Shown here one piece after another: positions 33,393 through 43,902 of a stretch of 58,707 nt of DNA. Below the pieces are notes generated by a model. It did not search any database, had not been told where the DNA came from, and saw nothing but the letters and a program-made list of their open reading frames with translations. A program made the translations under genes and the position numbers. Origin of the DNA: Chara braunii (lineage: Eukaryota > Streptophyta > Charophyceae > Charales > Characeae); assembly GCA_003427395.1 (NCBI GenBank), contig BFEA01000394.1, positions 827,907 to 886,613 of the forward strand, given 5' to 3'. Numbering within the stretch: position 1 is the first letter of the stretch; every line of letters starts with the position of its first letter.

Positions 33393-33516
33393 NTAGACAC
33401 GTGCGACCGCCGGAGATCATTGGTCGGCTGTAGCCGTCACATCATTGTGAATCCGCTATCGTCGACCGCAGTCGCATGGATGTGGACGTTGCTCGTGCCT
33501 CGTTTTTTTTCCATGG

Positions 33517-33592
<76 letters not shown>
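33208..33592. repeat. 186-bp tandem duplication, each unit ending in (GA)n
   Basis: The unit starts TAGACACGTGCGACC with the stop codon of the Myb-like ORF and is repeated from 33394. Each copy ends in a long GA run, and an N at 33393 marks the junction. It is either a real duplication or an assembly slip in the microsatellite. Confidence 0.85.
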
Positions 33593-33594
<2 letters not shown>

Positions 33595-33681
33595 CAATGT
33601 GGAGAGAGAGAGAGAGAGAGACAGAGAGAGATTTTTTTTGTATAGGTCCTTTGGATCAATTTGTGGTAGTGTGTTTAGGAT

Positions 33682-33712
<31 letters not shown>

Positions 33713-34595
33713 CCTTCTTTGTTAAATTTTTCTTTTTTATGTTGCTTCATGTTTGCATTCTTACGACGAACATCTGTGTACTGAAACGACCTCCTTTCTT
33801 TGACCAACACTATACGCGGCATGGCATTCAAAGGCCGCCTTCCAATGTAGACGTCTTTGTGCATGCCTGTCTGTGAGGCTCCAATGGGCTGGGTGGTAGG
33901 GGGTGGCCAAGTTTTTTTTTTATATTTCGACGTTCCGCCTTCATGTGATGGCGAGGGGGTTCGTCGCTGCGGGGGTGTGTTTCAGGGGATACTGCTCAAT
34001 GATAGCACGTGTGAGAGATAACGGGATGCGAACGCGTTGATCCCGCGAAGGCATCCCCTTCGGCCTGCCCCCACCCGCGACCGCATCACCGACCAGTAGA
34101 CGGCCCCTCTTCCGTACCGCCAAACGGTGCCTTCGACACGTGCGCCTTCGCGTTATAAACTTCGCGGGCGCCCATCCACGATCAGAGAACACAGCAGTCC
34201 AGTCCATGCAGTCCTGGCGGTGTTGTCGCACGGCGCATTGCAGGGCAGTCGACAACGCACTGGGCCAGGCGACACGCCTGCTTCCTTTCAGTCGGACGCC
34301 GTGTCGGTCATTGTCGCCAACTGCGCCTGGACACCTCGTCGACACACCTCCTTCTCTCCGGACGTTGTCTTCGTTGCCGAATTCGCTTGGACATGGTGTC
34401 GCCGTTCAAACTTGCGCAGCGCGCGTCGTCGTGGCTGTTCGACAAGGCGGCGTTGCGGCGAGCGCGTGGCAGCCGGGTCGTCCGTGTCGCCATGAGATAC
34501 GCGTCGTCCGCGCGTCTGACGTCTGTTCAATCACACGCAGATAGCGGCAGGTTGTGCGGCCCTCATTAGTCTCCTCCACCAGCCGTCCGCCATCG
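33593..34595. other. Harbinger interior between Myb-like gene and ORF-X
   Basis: GA and T homopolymers followed by GC-richer DNA with several short open frames on both strands, none recognisable. It may contain the promoter of ORF-X. Confidence 0.5.
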
Positions 34596-36311
34596 ATGTC
34601 GTTCGTCTTCACAGCGATGACGAATACGCGCAATGCAGCGAAGGGGAAAAGGGGGAGGGAGTCTAATCAGGGCGAAACTGCTACCGCCGTAAAGCGGGGG
34701 AGGCATCAGGTGAAGAAGGCGAAGGCATCAGGCGGCGGCGCCCTGGTAATTGGCAGGGCCGCGCGGGAAGAGTGGATCACGGAGGGCAGCAACGACGAGA
34801 ACGACGATTTCGAATCGGAGGCGGACACGTTTCATGGCGTCAAAGGGAGCTCGCGCGAACAAACCGCCACGCGAATGATCAGCGGAGATGAAGGGGGGAA
34901 AGGCGGCATTGAAGGGGGAGGCTTGAACGTCACGCGTGGTGACAACGACGCAGGGGGCGACGTGGCAGCCTCTGGTGGTGGAAGAGACGATCAGGGCCGC
35001 CAATTGACGCCTACGACGCGCAACCCCGTGCAAGCAAGGGACGTCCCCGCGGCGCATGACATTGGCAGATAACAACCGCTGCGGGTGTCGTCGACCTAGG
35101 CGACGCCAGCAGCGGGACAGGCGAGAAGGGAGGAGGGGGCGGCGGTAACTGCAGCAAGCAGGCCCCAGCCCCCCGCGTGCAGAGGGGCGAAGGATGTCGC
35201 GGCGGAGGGTGCCATTGCGGGCACGTCGACGGGGGGAGCGGGAGGAGGCGGGGGCGACGGTCGTGATGGTGATGATGACGACGATCCGCTCATCAACAGG
35301 CAGAGGCGAACGGGAGGCGTGGCGGCTCTGGAGACGAACGCATGGCTGTGGGTCGACGATCATCGTTTCTGGAACGAGACGGAGGGGCATGGGCTGGTGA
35401 AGATGATACAGGAAACTCGCTTGCACCTCCTGGCCATCGCGAAGGGTGTGAAGCCGCCGGAGATCAGAAAAAGCATCGTGCTGCCTAACTCCATGATCCC
35501 TCTGCAGAAGATGGAAGACGAGTCCGAGCTGCAGGCCGCCAAGGAGAGGGTTGGGAGGGTGCAGACGATAGCGTTGCGCATCATCCACGGGTGGCTCTTC
35601 AAGTCCCCCAATCGCGCATGCGGTTATCACTGCGCGTACGGGTATGTGCTCAACCACGTGCCCACAGACCTGGGCCGCGCCATGTGGTTGGGAGAGGACT
35701 CGCGTGTTTGCGTCAGTCCTGCTGTCGTCCACAACACTTTGGAGGCTCGTATGAAGCTCCCCATATGGTACGTTGGTGGCATCATACACGACAGGCACGA
35801 GGACGACGAGATGGCGTCGTATCAGGAGTCAACAATGCAGCGTCTTGTTGGAGCTTTCACTAATGTTGTTGACGTGGGGGAGGGGGTGGACGGCGGGCGG
35901 ATTTCGTATGAGAGGTTGAGGAACGTCGCGGACTGCATGCGCCTTTTGCTGTCTGCCGCCATGTGGATCATGCGGATGGCGGGTGATAGTCTGCGCTCTC
36001 ACTACGAGGCCTCCCATCTGATGGAGGTAGTCGCGAAACCGACACTCATTGCGTCGCTTCATCGCTCGTTCCACGCGCGGTGCCATGTTCTGCAGTGCGT
36101 GAACGCCGTGACGAAGAAAATGGGAAAGCCCCCAATGACGTTGGTGGACTCTCCTTTGTACATCCCCGACTGGGTTTCGTGTGGGGTGACTTTCAACAAC
36201 GACGCGACGTTGGCGTCTCCCGATCTCGCCAGGAGACTGGATTGGATGGGCACCGGACCACCCGAGATTGACGACGAAGGGGAGGAGAAGGCAGACGAGG
36301 GGGAGGCGTGA
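34596..36311 (+). pseudogene. Uncharacterised Harbinger ORF-X (two in-frame stops)
   Basis: A single reading frame of about 571 codons from ATG 34596, broken only by TAA at 35070 and TAG at 35097. The N-terminal third is disordered and basic (KGKRGRESN, KRGRHQVKKAK), followed by Gly/Asp-rich linkers. From about 35300 a folded, probably helical domain follows: NAWLWVDDHRFWNETEG, RTIALRIIHGWLFKSPNR-like (RVQTIALRIIHGWLF), MWLGEDSRVCVSPAVVHNT, AMWIMRMAGD, SHYEASHLMEVVAKPTLIA, ending in an acidic tail. I recognise no family. It lies in the same strand as the Myb-like gene, inside the TIRs, so it belongs to the transposon; a third gene beside transposase and Myb-like protein is unusual for Harbinger. 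Its C-terminal half is tandemly duplicated downstream. Confidence 0.65.
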
Positions 36312-36995
36312 ACGCTGGTCGCGGACTGCATGCGGCGACGGCGGTGATGCGGATGATGGTGATGATGATGGCGACGTCCCCATATGGTACGTTGGTGGCA
36401 TCATACACGACAGGCACGAGGACGACGAGATGGCGTCGTATCAGGAGTCCACAACGCAGCGTCTCGTCGGAGCTTTCACTAATGCTGTTGACGTGGGGGA
36501 GGGGGTGGACGGCGGGCGGATTTCGTATGAGAGGTTGAGGAACATCGCGGACTGCATGCACCTTTTGTTGTCTGCGGCCATGTGGATCATGCGGATGGCG
36601 GGTGATAATCTGTGCTCTCACTACGAGGCCTCCCATCTGATGGAGGTAGTCGCGAAACCGACACTCATTGCGTCGCTTCATCGCTCGTTCGACGCGCGGC
36701 GCCATGTTCTGCAGTGCGTGAACGCCGTGACGGAGAAAATGGGAAAGCCCCCAATGACGTTGGTGGACTCTCCTTTGTACATCCCCGACTGGGTCTCGTG
36801 CGGGGTGACTTTCAACAACGACGCGACGTTGGCGTCTCCCGATCTCGCCAGGAGACTGGATTGGATGGGAACCGGACCACCCGAGATTAACGACGAAGAG
36901 GAGGAGAAGGCAGACGAGGGGGAGGCGTGAACGCTGGTCGCAGACTGCATGCGGCGACGACGGTGATGCGGATGATGGTGATGATGATGGTGACG
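35758..36995. repeat. 619-bp tandem duplication of the ORF-X 3' half
   Basis: The segment starting CCCATATGGTACGTTGGTGG recurs at 36377 with a few percent substitutions, mostly silent or conservative. The second copy keeps a full open frame (36381-36930). Confidence 0.93.
36381..36930 (+). pseudogene. Duplicated C-terminal half of ORF-X
   Basis: About 183 codons, from WYVGGIIHDRHEDDEMASYQ to the acidic end EEKADEGEA, nearly identical to the C-terminus of ORF-X. The frame is open back to 36268 through the duplication junction, but it has no start of its own. The intact reading frame shows the duplication is recent or selected. Confidence 0.7.
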
Positions 36996-37153
36996 ATGAT
37001 GATGATGGTGACGATGATGACGAACGCGGCGACGTTCAGACCAACAATGCTGATGATGAAGACGGCGCCAACGATGATGATGATGGTGCTGACGACGACG
37101 ACGACGATGACGACGATAACGAAGATGGTGATGATGATGAAGACGACGACGAC

Positions 37154-37233
<80 letters not shown>

Positions 37234-37325
37234 CAAAGACGACGACGACGATGATGACGACGGCGATGATGATGATGATGAGGATGATGACGAGGATGAT
37301 GATGATGATGATAATGATGATAACA

Positions 37326-37382
<57 letters not shown>

Positions 37383-37494
37383 GCGACATTGATGATGATG
37401 TCGATGATGATGATGCCGATGATGATGATGATGGTGAAGATGATGATGATGAAGATGATGATGCTGATGATGATGATGATGATGACGCAGACGG
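36962..37494. repeat. (GAT/GAC)n microsatellite, about 530 bp
   Basis: Almost uninterrupted GAT, GAC and GGT triplets directly after the second ORF-X copy. It seems to have grown from the GATGATGGTGAC sequence found at the end of both duplicated units. It would encode poly-Asp, poly-Met or poly-Ile/Ser in different frames; none is taken as a gene. Confidence 0.95.
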
Positions 37495-38653
37495 TCGTGT
37501 TTGGTGGTCGTCTACTGTGAGGACCGGTGCTCATACACGTCGTCGCCAGATCTCGCGGGCGTTCCGCAACCCAGTGCAGTGTAACTTTTTTTAGTGGACC
37601 ACCGTTTTTGGCACGCCGCTGGTGCGGCGTTGAAAATCTTTTTGATGTTTATGTACAGTGTCGTGTGCTTTATAATTTGGAAACGTGCTGTTCTACTTTC
37701 CTTCTCTTCAGCCCGGTTCGACACTTCCTTTCTTTTGTGTTGGCATGCTTCCCAAACGCAAACCGATCGATCCTTCCCTTCCTTTGTATATTGTTTATTT
37801 TATTTCTATTTGTTTTTTGTTTATTTTATTTGGAGGTTTTTTTTTTTTTTTATGCTTCAGTTGTTTTCGGAATTGTTTGTGAACATAAATCTGCGACGAC
37901 CATTGATCATTGTCGTTTGCATATCGTTGTATTTTATCACAACACACACTCATACACCAAACATTGGCAACCCTAGGACGAAGAGGCAGACGAATGAAGG
38001 CAGACACAAAACTCTATTTGTCTATATGAACACATGTAAACACCATTTGATTGCGCTCGCAGACTTATTTTTTTCACACGTCAGCATTCCATCCATGCAG
38101 CAGGGAGTGCGTAGGAGAGGAAGGAAAACAGTCGCCAACAACCAATAACACTTTCCGATCACAACCCAACAATCACCAAACTCTTGCGAATTATAAAAAC
38201 ACACTGCCGACATGATTGCTCTCCGTAGGACGTCCCGAACAAGCCCCAAGAGATGCACACGACTGCCGCTCGAGATAGACAACAACTCCATCTCAATGCC
38301 GTCTACTAATCACACTAACCGGCCACCGCCGCCGCTTCCGCCGCCCAACGACTCGCCCACACTAATAGGGAACGCCGCACTATCAACGCACCAGCCCGAA
38401 GCCGCGGATCGAAAAACGAAAAGGAAAAACTTCCAACAAACTCTAAAACGGACGATATATGGCGCGGGGACTACGAGGCATGACTGTCGCTCTCCGCTCT
38501 GCGTCCCTCACTGCTGACCGAAAATTGGACGGCATGGCACATGTACTGCGCCCGTCGTCTCTCCACACACTGCTTCCTCCCACTGCCGCCGTCAAACGTT
38601 CCTCCATCATACACGGCCCGCAGCTCCCGCCGCCTCACGAGGTCCCTCTGCCG
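37495..38653. other. Harbinger interior between convergent genes
   Basis: T-rich DNA with several homopolymers, followed by more complex sequence. No gene recognised. It probably holds the 3' ends of ORF-X (+) and the transposase (-). Confidence 0.5.
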
Positions 38654-40236
38654 TCATCGCCGCATCATTCGCTCCGCCAGCGCCTGCTGCAGCATGATCG
38701 CCTTCCCCGTAGAAGTTCCCATGCACAACGACCTGGGGGGGCGATGGATCCCGAGATCCACCTGACCGCGAACTCCATTGGCGTCAACCTCCCACAACAA
38801 GTTCTCGTCGAAAGGGATGCCGGCGTCGATCAAGATGTTGTGCAAGATGCAGACGGCCACGAACTGCTGGGGCAAGGTCTCCATGTTGGTCTTGTGTGAG
38901 CCTAGGAACAAGCGCCACATTCCTTTCAGTCTCCCGAACGCCCTCTCCACTTCCCCCCTCGCGGTCTTCTGCTTGCTGTCGAAACAACTCTCCAGGGGAT
39001 GCTGCACCACGCCGCCAAACGGGACAACCATCCATTCGCTCGGCGGGTAACCATTGCCGGCCAGCAAATAACCATTCGTCTGCACTTGGAACGGTAGCAG
39101 CACAGGAGGCCCTGTAAACAACTCTCCCGCCGCCGCCCGCGACCATAGAGTGGAGAGATGGATGATCCGGACGTTGTGGCAGCTCCCCAGATATCCCACA
39201 AACATGTCCAGGATGCGCAAGTCCAAGTCGACCACCACTTGAGCAACGACAGAGAAGCGTCTCTTGCGGTCGTAGTAGTCTTCTGCAGGTGCATTCGCCG
39301 GCTTGTCCACGTAGATATGGGTGCATTCGATGCACCCATGGCAGTTCGGAAAACCCTTGTCTGCAAAAGCACGCAGAACGATCGCCTTCCGCACCCCAGG
39401 CGGCCACGCCACCTTCTCCCTGTACACCGCAAGTAGCGCAGCAGTAACGTCCCGGACGGCCACCAAACCTAAAGCCCTGCCAATCCCAAAGCTGCAGCTG
39501 CTGCTCTCGTATATCTCGCCCGACGCCCACCTGTACAGCGAGTAGGCGACGATCTGGTCTGGTGCAACGGTTCCCTATAGAACGTCACACGTCGCTGGAG
39601 AATCGGCGACAAGTTCTCAACGATCTCGCGGAAGACACGCGGAGACATCCGTAACTTGTCGCGGAAGTAATCGTCAGTGGCGTCGTCCGCAGGCCGAAGA
39701 TCCTCCCAAGTCCCCCCCGTCCTCCTTTTTACCCACCACCTCGGCGTCGCCCTCGGTAGTCCCCCACATCCCAGTGCACAGCACACCTCCAACACGGCAT
39801 CACAGATGGCAGCGCTATCCAACGTTTCAGTTGTCGCCACCGGCATCAACTTCCTTCTCCGGGCACGTAGTCGTGCCCAGCGCCGTTGACCTTCGACCTC
39901 CATGTCGCAATGCATGATGACGGCGGCTACGGCAGACGTCACGGTAGCCCTCTCCACAGCGGACCACCCGGCCCCGACGTCATCCCCATCACCCACTCCA
40001 CGCACATGGACCACCTCAGACATCGCAGTCATCCTCGTGGAGTGAACTCGCCCAACACTCGACCGGACGCCCCCAGCAATGGACACTGCCCACAAGCAAG
40101 TTGGCGGAAATGGCGGCCGTGCAGCGGTGCGTGAAGACAAACGAGCACGGCGGAACGAGACGCTGAACACAGTCGACGGAGGGCCACGGAGAGCCATCTC
40201 TTCAAATACGTGTGGAACATTGCGCTGACGCCACAA
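38654..40236 (-). pseudogene. PIF/Harbinger transposase (DDE_Tnp_4 type), inactive
   Basis: Would cut and paste the element by DDE chemistry. The N-terminal frame (40236 to about 39550) contains WWVKRRTGGTWEDLRPADDATDDYFRDKLRMS-type helix-turn-helix sequence; one missing base near 39560 shifts it into the 38654-39466 frame, which holds the catalytic domain (GFPNCHGCIECTHIYVDKP, GYLLAGNGYPPSEW, VERAFGRLKGMW; residue numbers below count from the 39466 start). Of the triad, the first Asp is Glu47, the second (usual GD-x-GY context) is Gly137, and Glu174 remains. The conserved GS-x-HD motif reads GSCHN. With the frameshift and the changed triad it cannot be active. It is transcribed towards the two other Harbinger genes. 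Confidence 0.85.
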
Positions 40237-40672
40237 CGACTAGTGGTTCCCTCGCGTGACGCCCACTGCAAACCCCCTCAGAGTCCCCCATGGGGTCGCC
40301 CCAAGCTACAGGCATGTCCCCGCGGAACCACACCGCACGGCATGGTCGGCCGATTCGAAATTTGAATTTTGAAAGTGCACGCGCGCGCGCGGATTTTTTT
40401 CCTCATTGCGGCGGCGGCAGTCCCTTTTTGAATTCGAAGGCTGAATGCGGCGGACCAAGGCCGCTCGCACGGACACCGGACGATAAACCACTGCCCAAAC
40501 TTTCGTCCCGCGGCCGAGTATAAAATTATACGTCTCCCCGAGGCCAGTCCTGAGAGCATCCTCGGGCATCGTCCTGAGGGAGCAGTGGAACGAAAGCGGG
40601 AAATTCCCCGGGCTGCCCCGAGGATTTCCCCTCGGAGCCCGAGGATGCGCCGAGGAGTGTCTAACGAGCCCC
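40237..40672. other. Right terminal region of the Harbinger element
   Basis: Non-coding. It contains CCGAGGA/TCCTCGG subterminal repeats (about 40556-40660) that also occur in the left 121 bp of the element, probable binding sites for transposase or the Myb-like protein, and ends with the TIR. Confidence 0.6.
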
Positions 40673-40735
40673 TTAGTGGAGCGGTGCCGAGCTCAAGAAA
40701 TGGCTGGTTTCTAGAGTAGTGGAGTGAGACCCAAT

Positions 40736-41327
40736 GGCTAATAGCCAGTCCATAGTGACTTCGTCAGATAAAGACAAAGGACGAGCTGGATGGAACACTC
40801 GAGCGCGAGGTTTGAGCTGGGTTTCTGGGTATCTGTGGCACTTTTTTGACTCCGGTTCAGGCGGGAATTCGACGTTTTACCGCGGGGCGGAGTCCCTCTT
40901 TTTTTTTTTTTTTTTTTTTTTGGGACAAGGCTCGTATCTATTCCCGCATACGCCCTTTGGTTGAAGTTTTTTTACCCTTTCGTGACGGTAGAAGGAAATG
41001 CAAGTGGAGGGGTCCGTAGGCGTCCGCTTCGATGAGCGAGGCAAATTTTGCTTTGCCACGGTGGGGGCATACTCAGCGCATACTCATCACACAGGGAGCT
41101 ATAGTAGTATATTCCCAAAATGATCCCCAAAAAAAGGGGAAAAGGCCGGTCAGACAGATGTACCAAATTCGCAAATGAACTACTTTGGGGTCACCTCTGG
41201 AGGTGACCGCAAATGCCCTTTTTGTTTTTTGGGCATTTTCTTCAAAAATTGGCAAAATTTCGTTCACAAAAGTTATGCCCTTCCCAAATCCACATATTTT
41301 CCGGATTTGGGGTCGCCTGTCATACGC
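40736..41327. other. Flank between TIR element A and gypsy 2
   Basis: A 22-base T run (about 40900-40921) is followed by sequence that shares GTGACCGCAAATGCCC and GGTCA-ACAGAT-type segments with the other flank of gypsy 2 (54476-54710). No gene. It ends with the TSD ACGC (41324-41327). Confidence 0.6.
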
Positions 41328-41741
41328 AACCTCACGCCCCCTCGCAGCTTCCCGTACGGGGTTGCCGATCAGAGTTCTAAGAGGGGCGTGGCCGAGGATT
41401 TTTGGTCGTAAGGGTTGAGTCTCCCGGACGGAACATGGGGCTCTCGTTTCTTGGCCGAGGTTTTTCTTGGAGTCGAATTGTCGTCGCGAAGTCCCTCGGG
41501 GGTCGGATTACTCCGAAACAATAAAATCAGAAGGGTTTCAGTGAGAAATGAATTGCCGTCATGCATCGGGACGGGAAAAGGCATCGAGGGGAGGAGGCCA
41601 TGGCGGCAGACGACAAAAGCTCCGGCCGTCATGGGTTCCGGGGATAGATGGTGGGTTAGAAGCCTTCAGGCCTCGTCATCGGCCTCACGAAGTGGCTGAA
41701 CCCTCGGGTCTTTTGCTGTAGAGGTGGTTGGTTCGAGGTCT

Positions 41742-42293
41742 TCAAGCCTCGGCGTCGAACTCATAGAGCCCGCACGAAAGTTTCCGGGAGGGTAGAGCGG
41801 CGGGAGGACTCGCCGGCATCTCAATTCGAAATTGCGTGGGCAGCGCCCCCGCACTACGGGAAAGCTCGGGGAAACGTGTCGCTACCTCGTAACCCAGGAC
41901 CAGCCGTCGCCACGAACACGAGTCCCCCTGGCGACACCAGCGACAATCAAACTGCGGTCGCCACGCGGCGTGAGCGGCCGACCAGGGCAACACCGTTAAA
42001 CCCGTATAAGGCAATATAAGAGTCGGGGAATCAAAGCGATCAATCAACACAAACTCGTTCCCCCTTATCTCACAAGCCCGAGGCGGGTCTTGCCAACACA
42101 CTTGCTCCGTCCGCCTCAGCGCGCGCCGTACGTCCGCATTGCAGTTGACGCTGTCGTCATCTGTGATGGGGAAGGTCGGTAGCGAAATGAGACGATCGGA
42201 GGTACGTGGTGAACACGGGCAAGATCCCGCGTTCCCGGTCATCCGAACCAACACCGAATCCATACAACAAACGTCGCAACTCTTCTGTCTCAA
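41742..42293 (-). CDS. LTR-encoded ORF (ORF-L), gypsy 2 3' LTR copy
   Basis: About 184 open codons in the LTR sense strand, downstream of the TATA box. Core motifs: DVRRALRRTEQVCW, DPPRACEIRG, FVLIDRF, LPYTGLTVLPW, W, CRWCRQGD. These match gypsy 1 ORF-L in order and spacing. In the 5' LTR the ORF starts with ATG at 53163 (MHPLL); here that codon is changed, so the first ATG is internal (42266, MDSVLV). Function unknown; the Cys pairs (CDVCC, CPC, CRWC) could bind metal. Confidence 0.58.
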   Translation of the reverse strand: MRQKSCDVCCMDSVLVRMTGNAGSCPCSPRTSDRLISLPTFPITDDDSVNCNADVRRALRRTEQVCWQDPPRACEIRGNEFVLIDRFDSPTLILPYTGLTVLPWSAAHAAWRPQFDCRWCRQGDSCSWRRLVLGYEVATRFPELSRSAGALPTQFRIEMPASPPAALPSRKLSCGLYEFDAEA

Positions 42294-43041
42294 AAGTGGG
42301 TGTGTAGGGGGAGGATGGCGAAATCTAAGCTTTCTCCCCTTGGCGGGGGCGTCGACCGTCCGCGCGGACGCAGGCGGTTGACGTCACCGGTACGGGGACG
42401 AGAAGCTCTAAAAGGCGATGACTGTTAGTTCAAGAGGAAGGCGATCTAAAAGGGAGAGAGAGAGTTACGCCAGGCCCGCACGGGAGCGCAGGAAAGGCCG
42501 CGGAGGGGAGGGGAACAACCGGATCAACACACTCATACTCCTAAGCAGACGGTCCCCCAGTTTAGTTTCCCCATCCCCGCCCGGACGAGTACATACACAC
42601 ATACATGCATGCAATCAACCACCCTTGACAAGACATCTAATCATCCATGGACCTTCGACGTCACTCATGCGCATAACCAGCTCCCATTACTCGGGGCTTC
42701 ACACACACGACATGCATAGACAAACCAGCAATGGAGATAAAAGTGAGTCCTTCTTGTACACAAAAAAATCAATTAACTGCTGCCCCCAGGCGCAGCCTTC
42801 AAAACTTCCCAAGACCACCGACCNCCATAGCCACAAGGCCCTGCCGCGGCCAGCGTCCAATCCCCACCACTGCTCAGTCCCTCAGACTGCTTCGCCCCGA
42901 GACTACCGCGGGGTCCACCCCACGTCGTCACTCCGCCCGTCCTTGGGCTTGTCGAGCCTGTTCGGCGCCGCGGACTCTCGCACATAGCTCGCGCAGCATT
43001 GCAGCCGAGATCAAAGAGAGGGAGAGGAGAGGGTTGCACAG

Positions 43042-43048
43042 ATTTATA
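43042..43048 (-). promoter_or_regulatory. TATA box, gypsy 2 3' LTR
   Basis: TATAAAT on the minus strand in a GC-rich context; the 5' LTR counterpart is at 53900-53906. Confidence 0.65.
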
Positions 43049-43705
43049 GCGCGGGAGGCGGCGGGTTAACAGCGCGAGGTGCGGGCAGCGCAGGGTATAG
43101 ATGAGCACGACAGGAGAGAGGGGTGAGGAGTTAGAGGGTTCGATCCGCGGGATTGCATGGCTACGTGATTGGGGTGTTCGTCCAAGTGGTGCGCGATTTC
43201 CCGCTTTCCACATTGATCCGAGCATCCCAACTACGCGGCCAATCACTTCGTGGAGGAAGACGGGGTAAGGATCAAGCTGGGTGTAGGGGAAGACGAAGGG
43301 TCCTTCATGGGGAAAATGCGCGCAGTAAGAAGGGAAGATGGCGCGAGGATGCAAAGCAAGAAACGGGGATGCGAGACGCGCGAAGAAACCGGAGCTTGGG
43401 CGCGCGCNCAAAAATTCAAAAAGTCCCAACCGCACCCGTTTCTTGGTTTTCATACCGCGGCCGCTATTCGCCCGCGGGAGTTATTAACCAAACAAAATGA
43501 AAAAGCCGTTTCAAAAAGAAAACAAAAGCAAAAAGAAAGAAAAACCCCTTTCTATCCGCGTCCGTACTTCGGGGCTTCCACGGGATTTTTCCTCAGGGAT
43601 ATGGCAAGCCGCGCGGTACGGATCTGAGCTTATCACATCTGTGATACGCAGGGGGTTCCGAAAAATTAGCAGTCTCCCGACTTCTGATGCCATCATATCA
43701 TGGAT

Positions 43706-43840
43706 GATCGGGCGGCCTCTTCATCGTCAGCTGGCCCGATCATCTTCCTAATCTACGTGGATGCATCCTGCATCCTCCATCGCCTCCTCCCATAGTATAC
43801 ATTCGATCGGGCGGCCCCTTCATCATCAGCTGGCCCGATC
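43706..43840. repeat. Duplicated 36-bp hairpin near the gypsy 2 3' LTR
   Basis: GATCGGGCGGCC...GGCCCGATC occurs at 43706-43741 and again at 43805-43840 with two substitutions. Each copy folds on itself with GATCGGGC/GCCCGATC arms. They lie just inside the 3' LTR, where a polypurine tract would be expected; I see no clean one there. Confidence 0.8.
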
Positions 43841-43846
43841 GGTAAG

Positions 43847-43848
<2 letters not shown>

Positions 43849-43901
<53 letters not shown>

Positions 43902-43902
43902 T
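43849..43902. repeat. (TA)n microsatellite
   Basis: A TA run interrupted once by G, directly after the second hairpin. The remaining 43903-44480 is non-coding 3' region of the element. Confidence 0.95.

Larger units (their letters stand above)
18181..40672. mobile_element. PIF/Harbinger transposon, interrupted by a gypsy element
   Basis: Perfect 23-bp TIRs (GGGGCTCGTTAGACACTCCT continuing CGG) begin at 18181 and, inverted, end at 40672. TTA, the classical Harbinger TSD, flanks both (18178-18180 and 40673-40675). CCGAGGA/TCCTCGG subterminal repeats fill both ends. Inside are a Myb/SANT-like gene (+), an uncharacterised ORF (+) and a DDE transposase gene (-). Without the gypsy insertion (18302-31710) it would be about 9.1 kb. 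All three genes are damaged, so this copy is probably not autonomous. Confidence 0.88.
17244..40732. mobile_element. Outer TIR element (A), host of nested insertions
   Basis: The left end GGGTCTCGCTCCACTACTCT at 17244 and the inverted right end (GGGTCTCACTCCACTACTCT read from 40732) match at 19 of 20 and continue AGA. A 3-bp direct repeat AAT flanks both (17241-17243 and 40733-40735). Removing the nested MITE and Harbinger leaves only about 0.6 kb, so the original was a short non-autonomous element. The GGG start and 3-bp TSD suggest a PIF/Harbinger relative, although AAT is not the classical TWA target. Confidence 0.75.
41328..43636 (-). repeat. 3' LTR of gypsy 2
   Basis: 2309 bp, sense start GTGATAAGC at 43636 and sense end GTGAGGTT at 41328. 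It differs from the 5' LTR by scattered substitutions, mostly transitions, and by about 23 extra bases at 43227-43252 that contain a CCAAT motif. TATAAAT (minus) lies at 43042-43048. Confidence 0.92.

Noticed and set aside
36887-37534. Poly-Ile/Val, poly-Met and poly-Ser frames
   Set aside because: Artefacts of the (GAT)n microsatellite.
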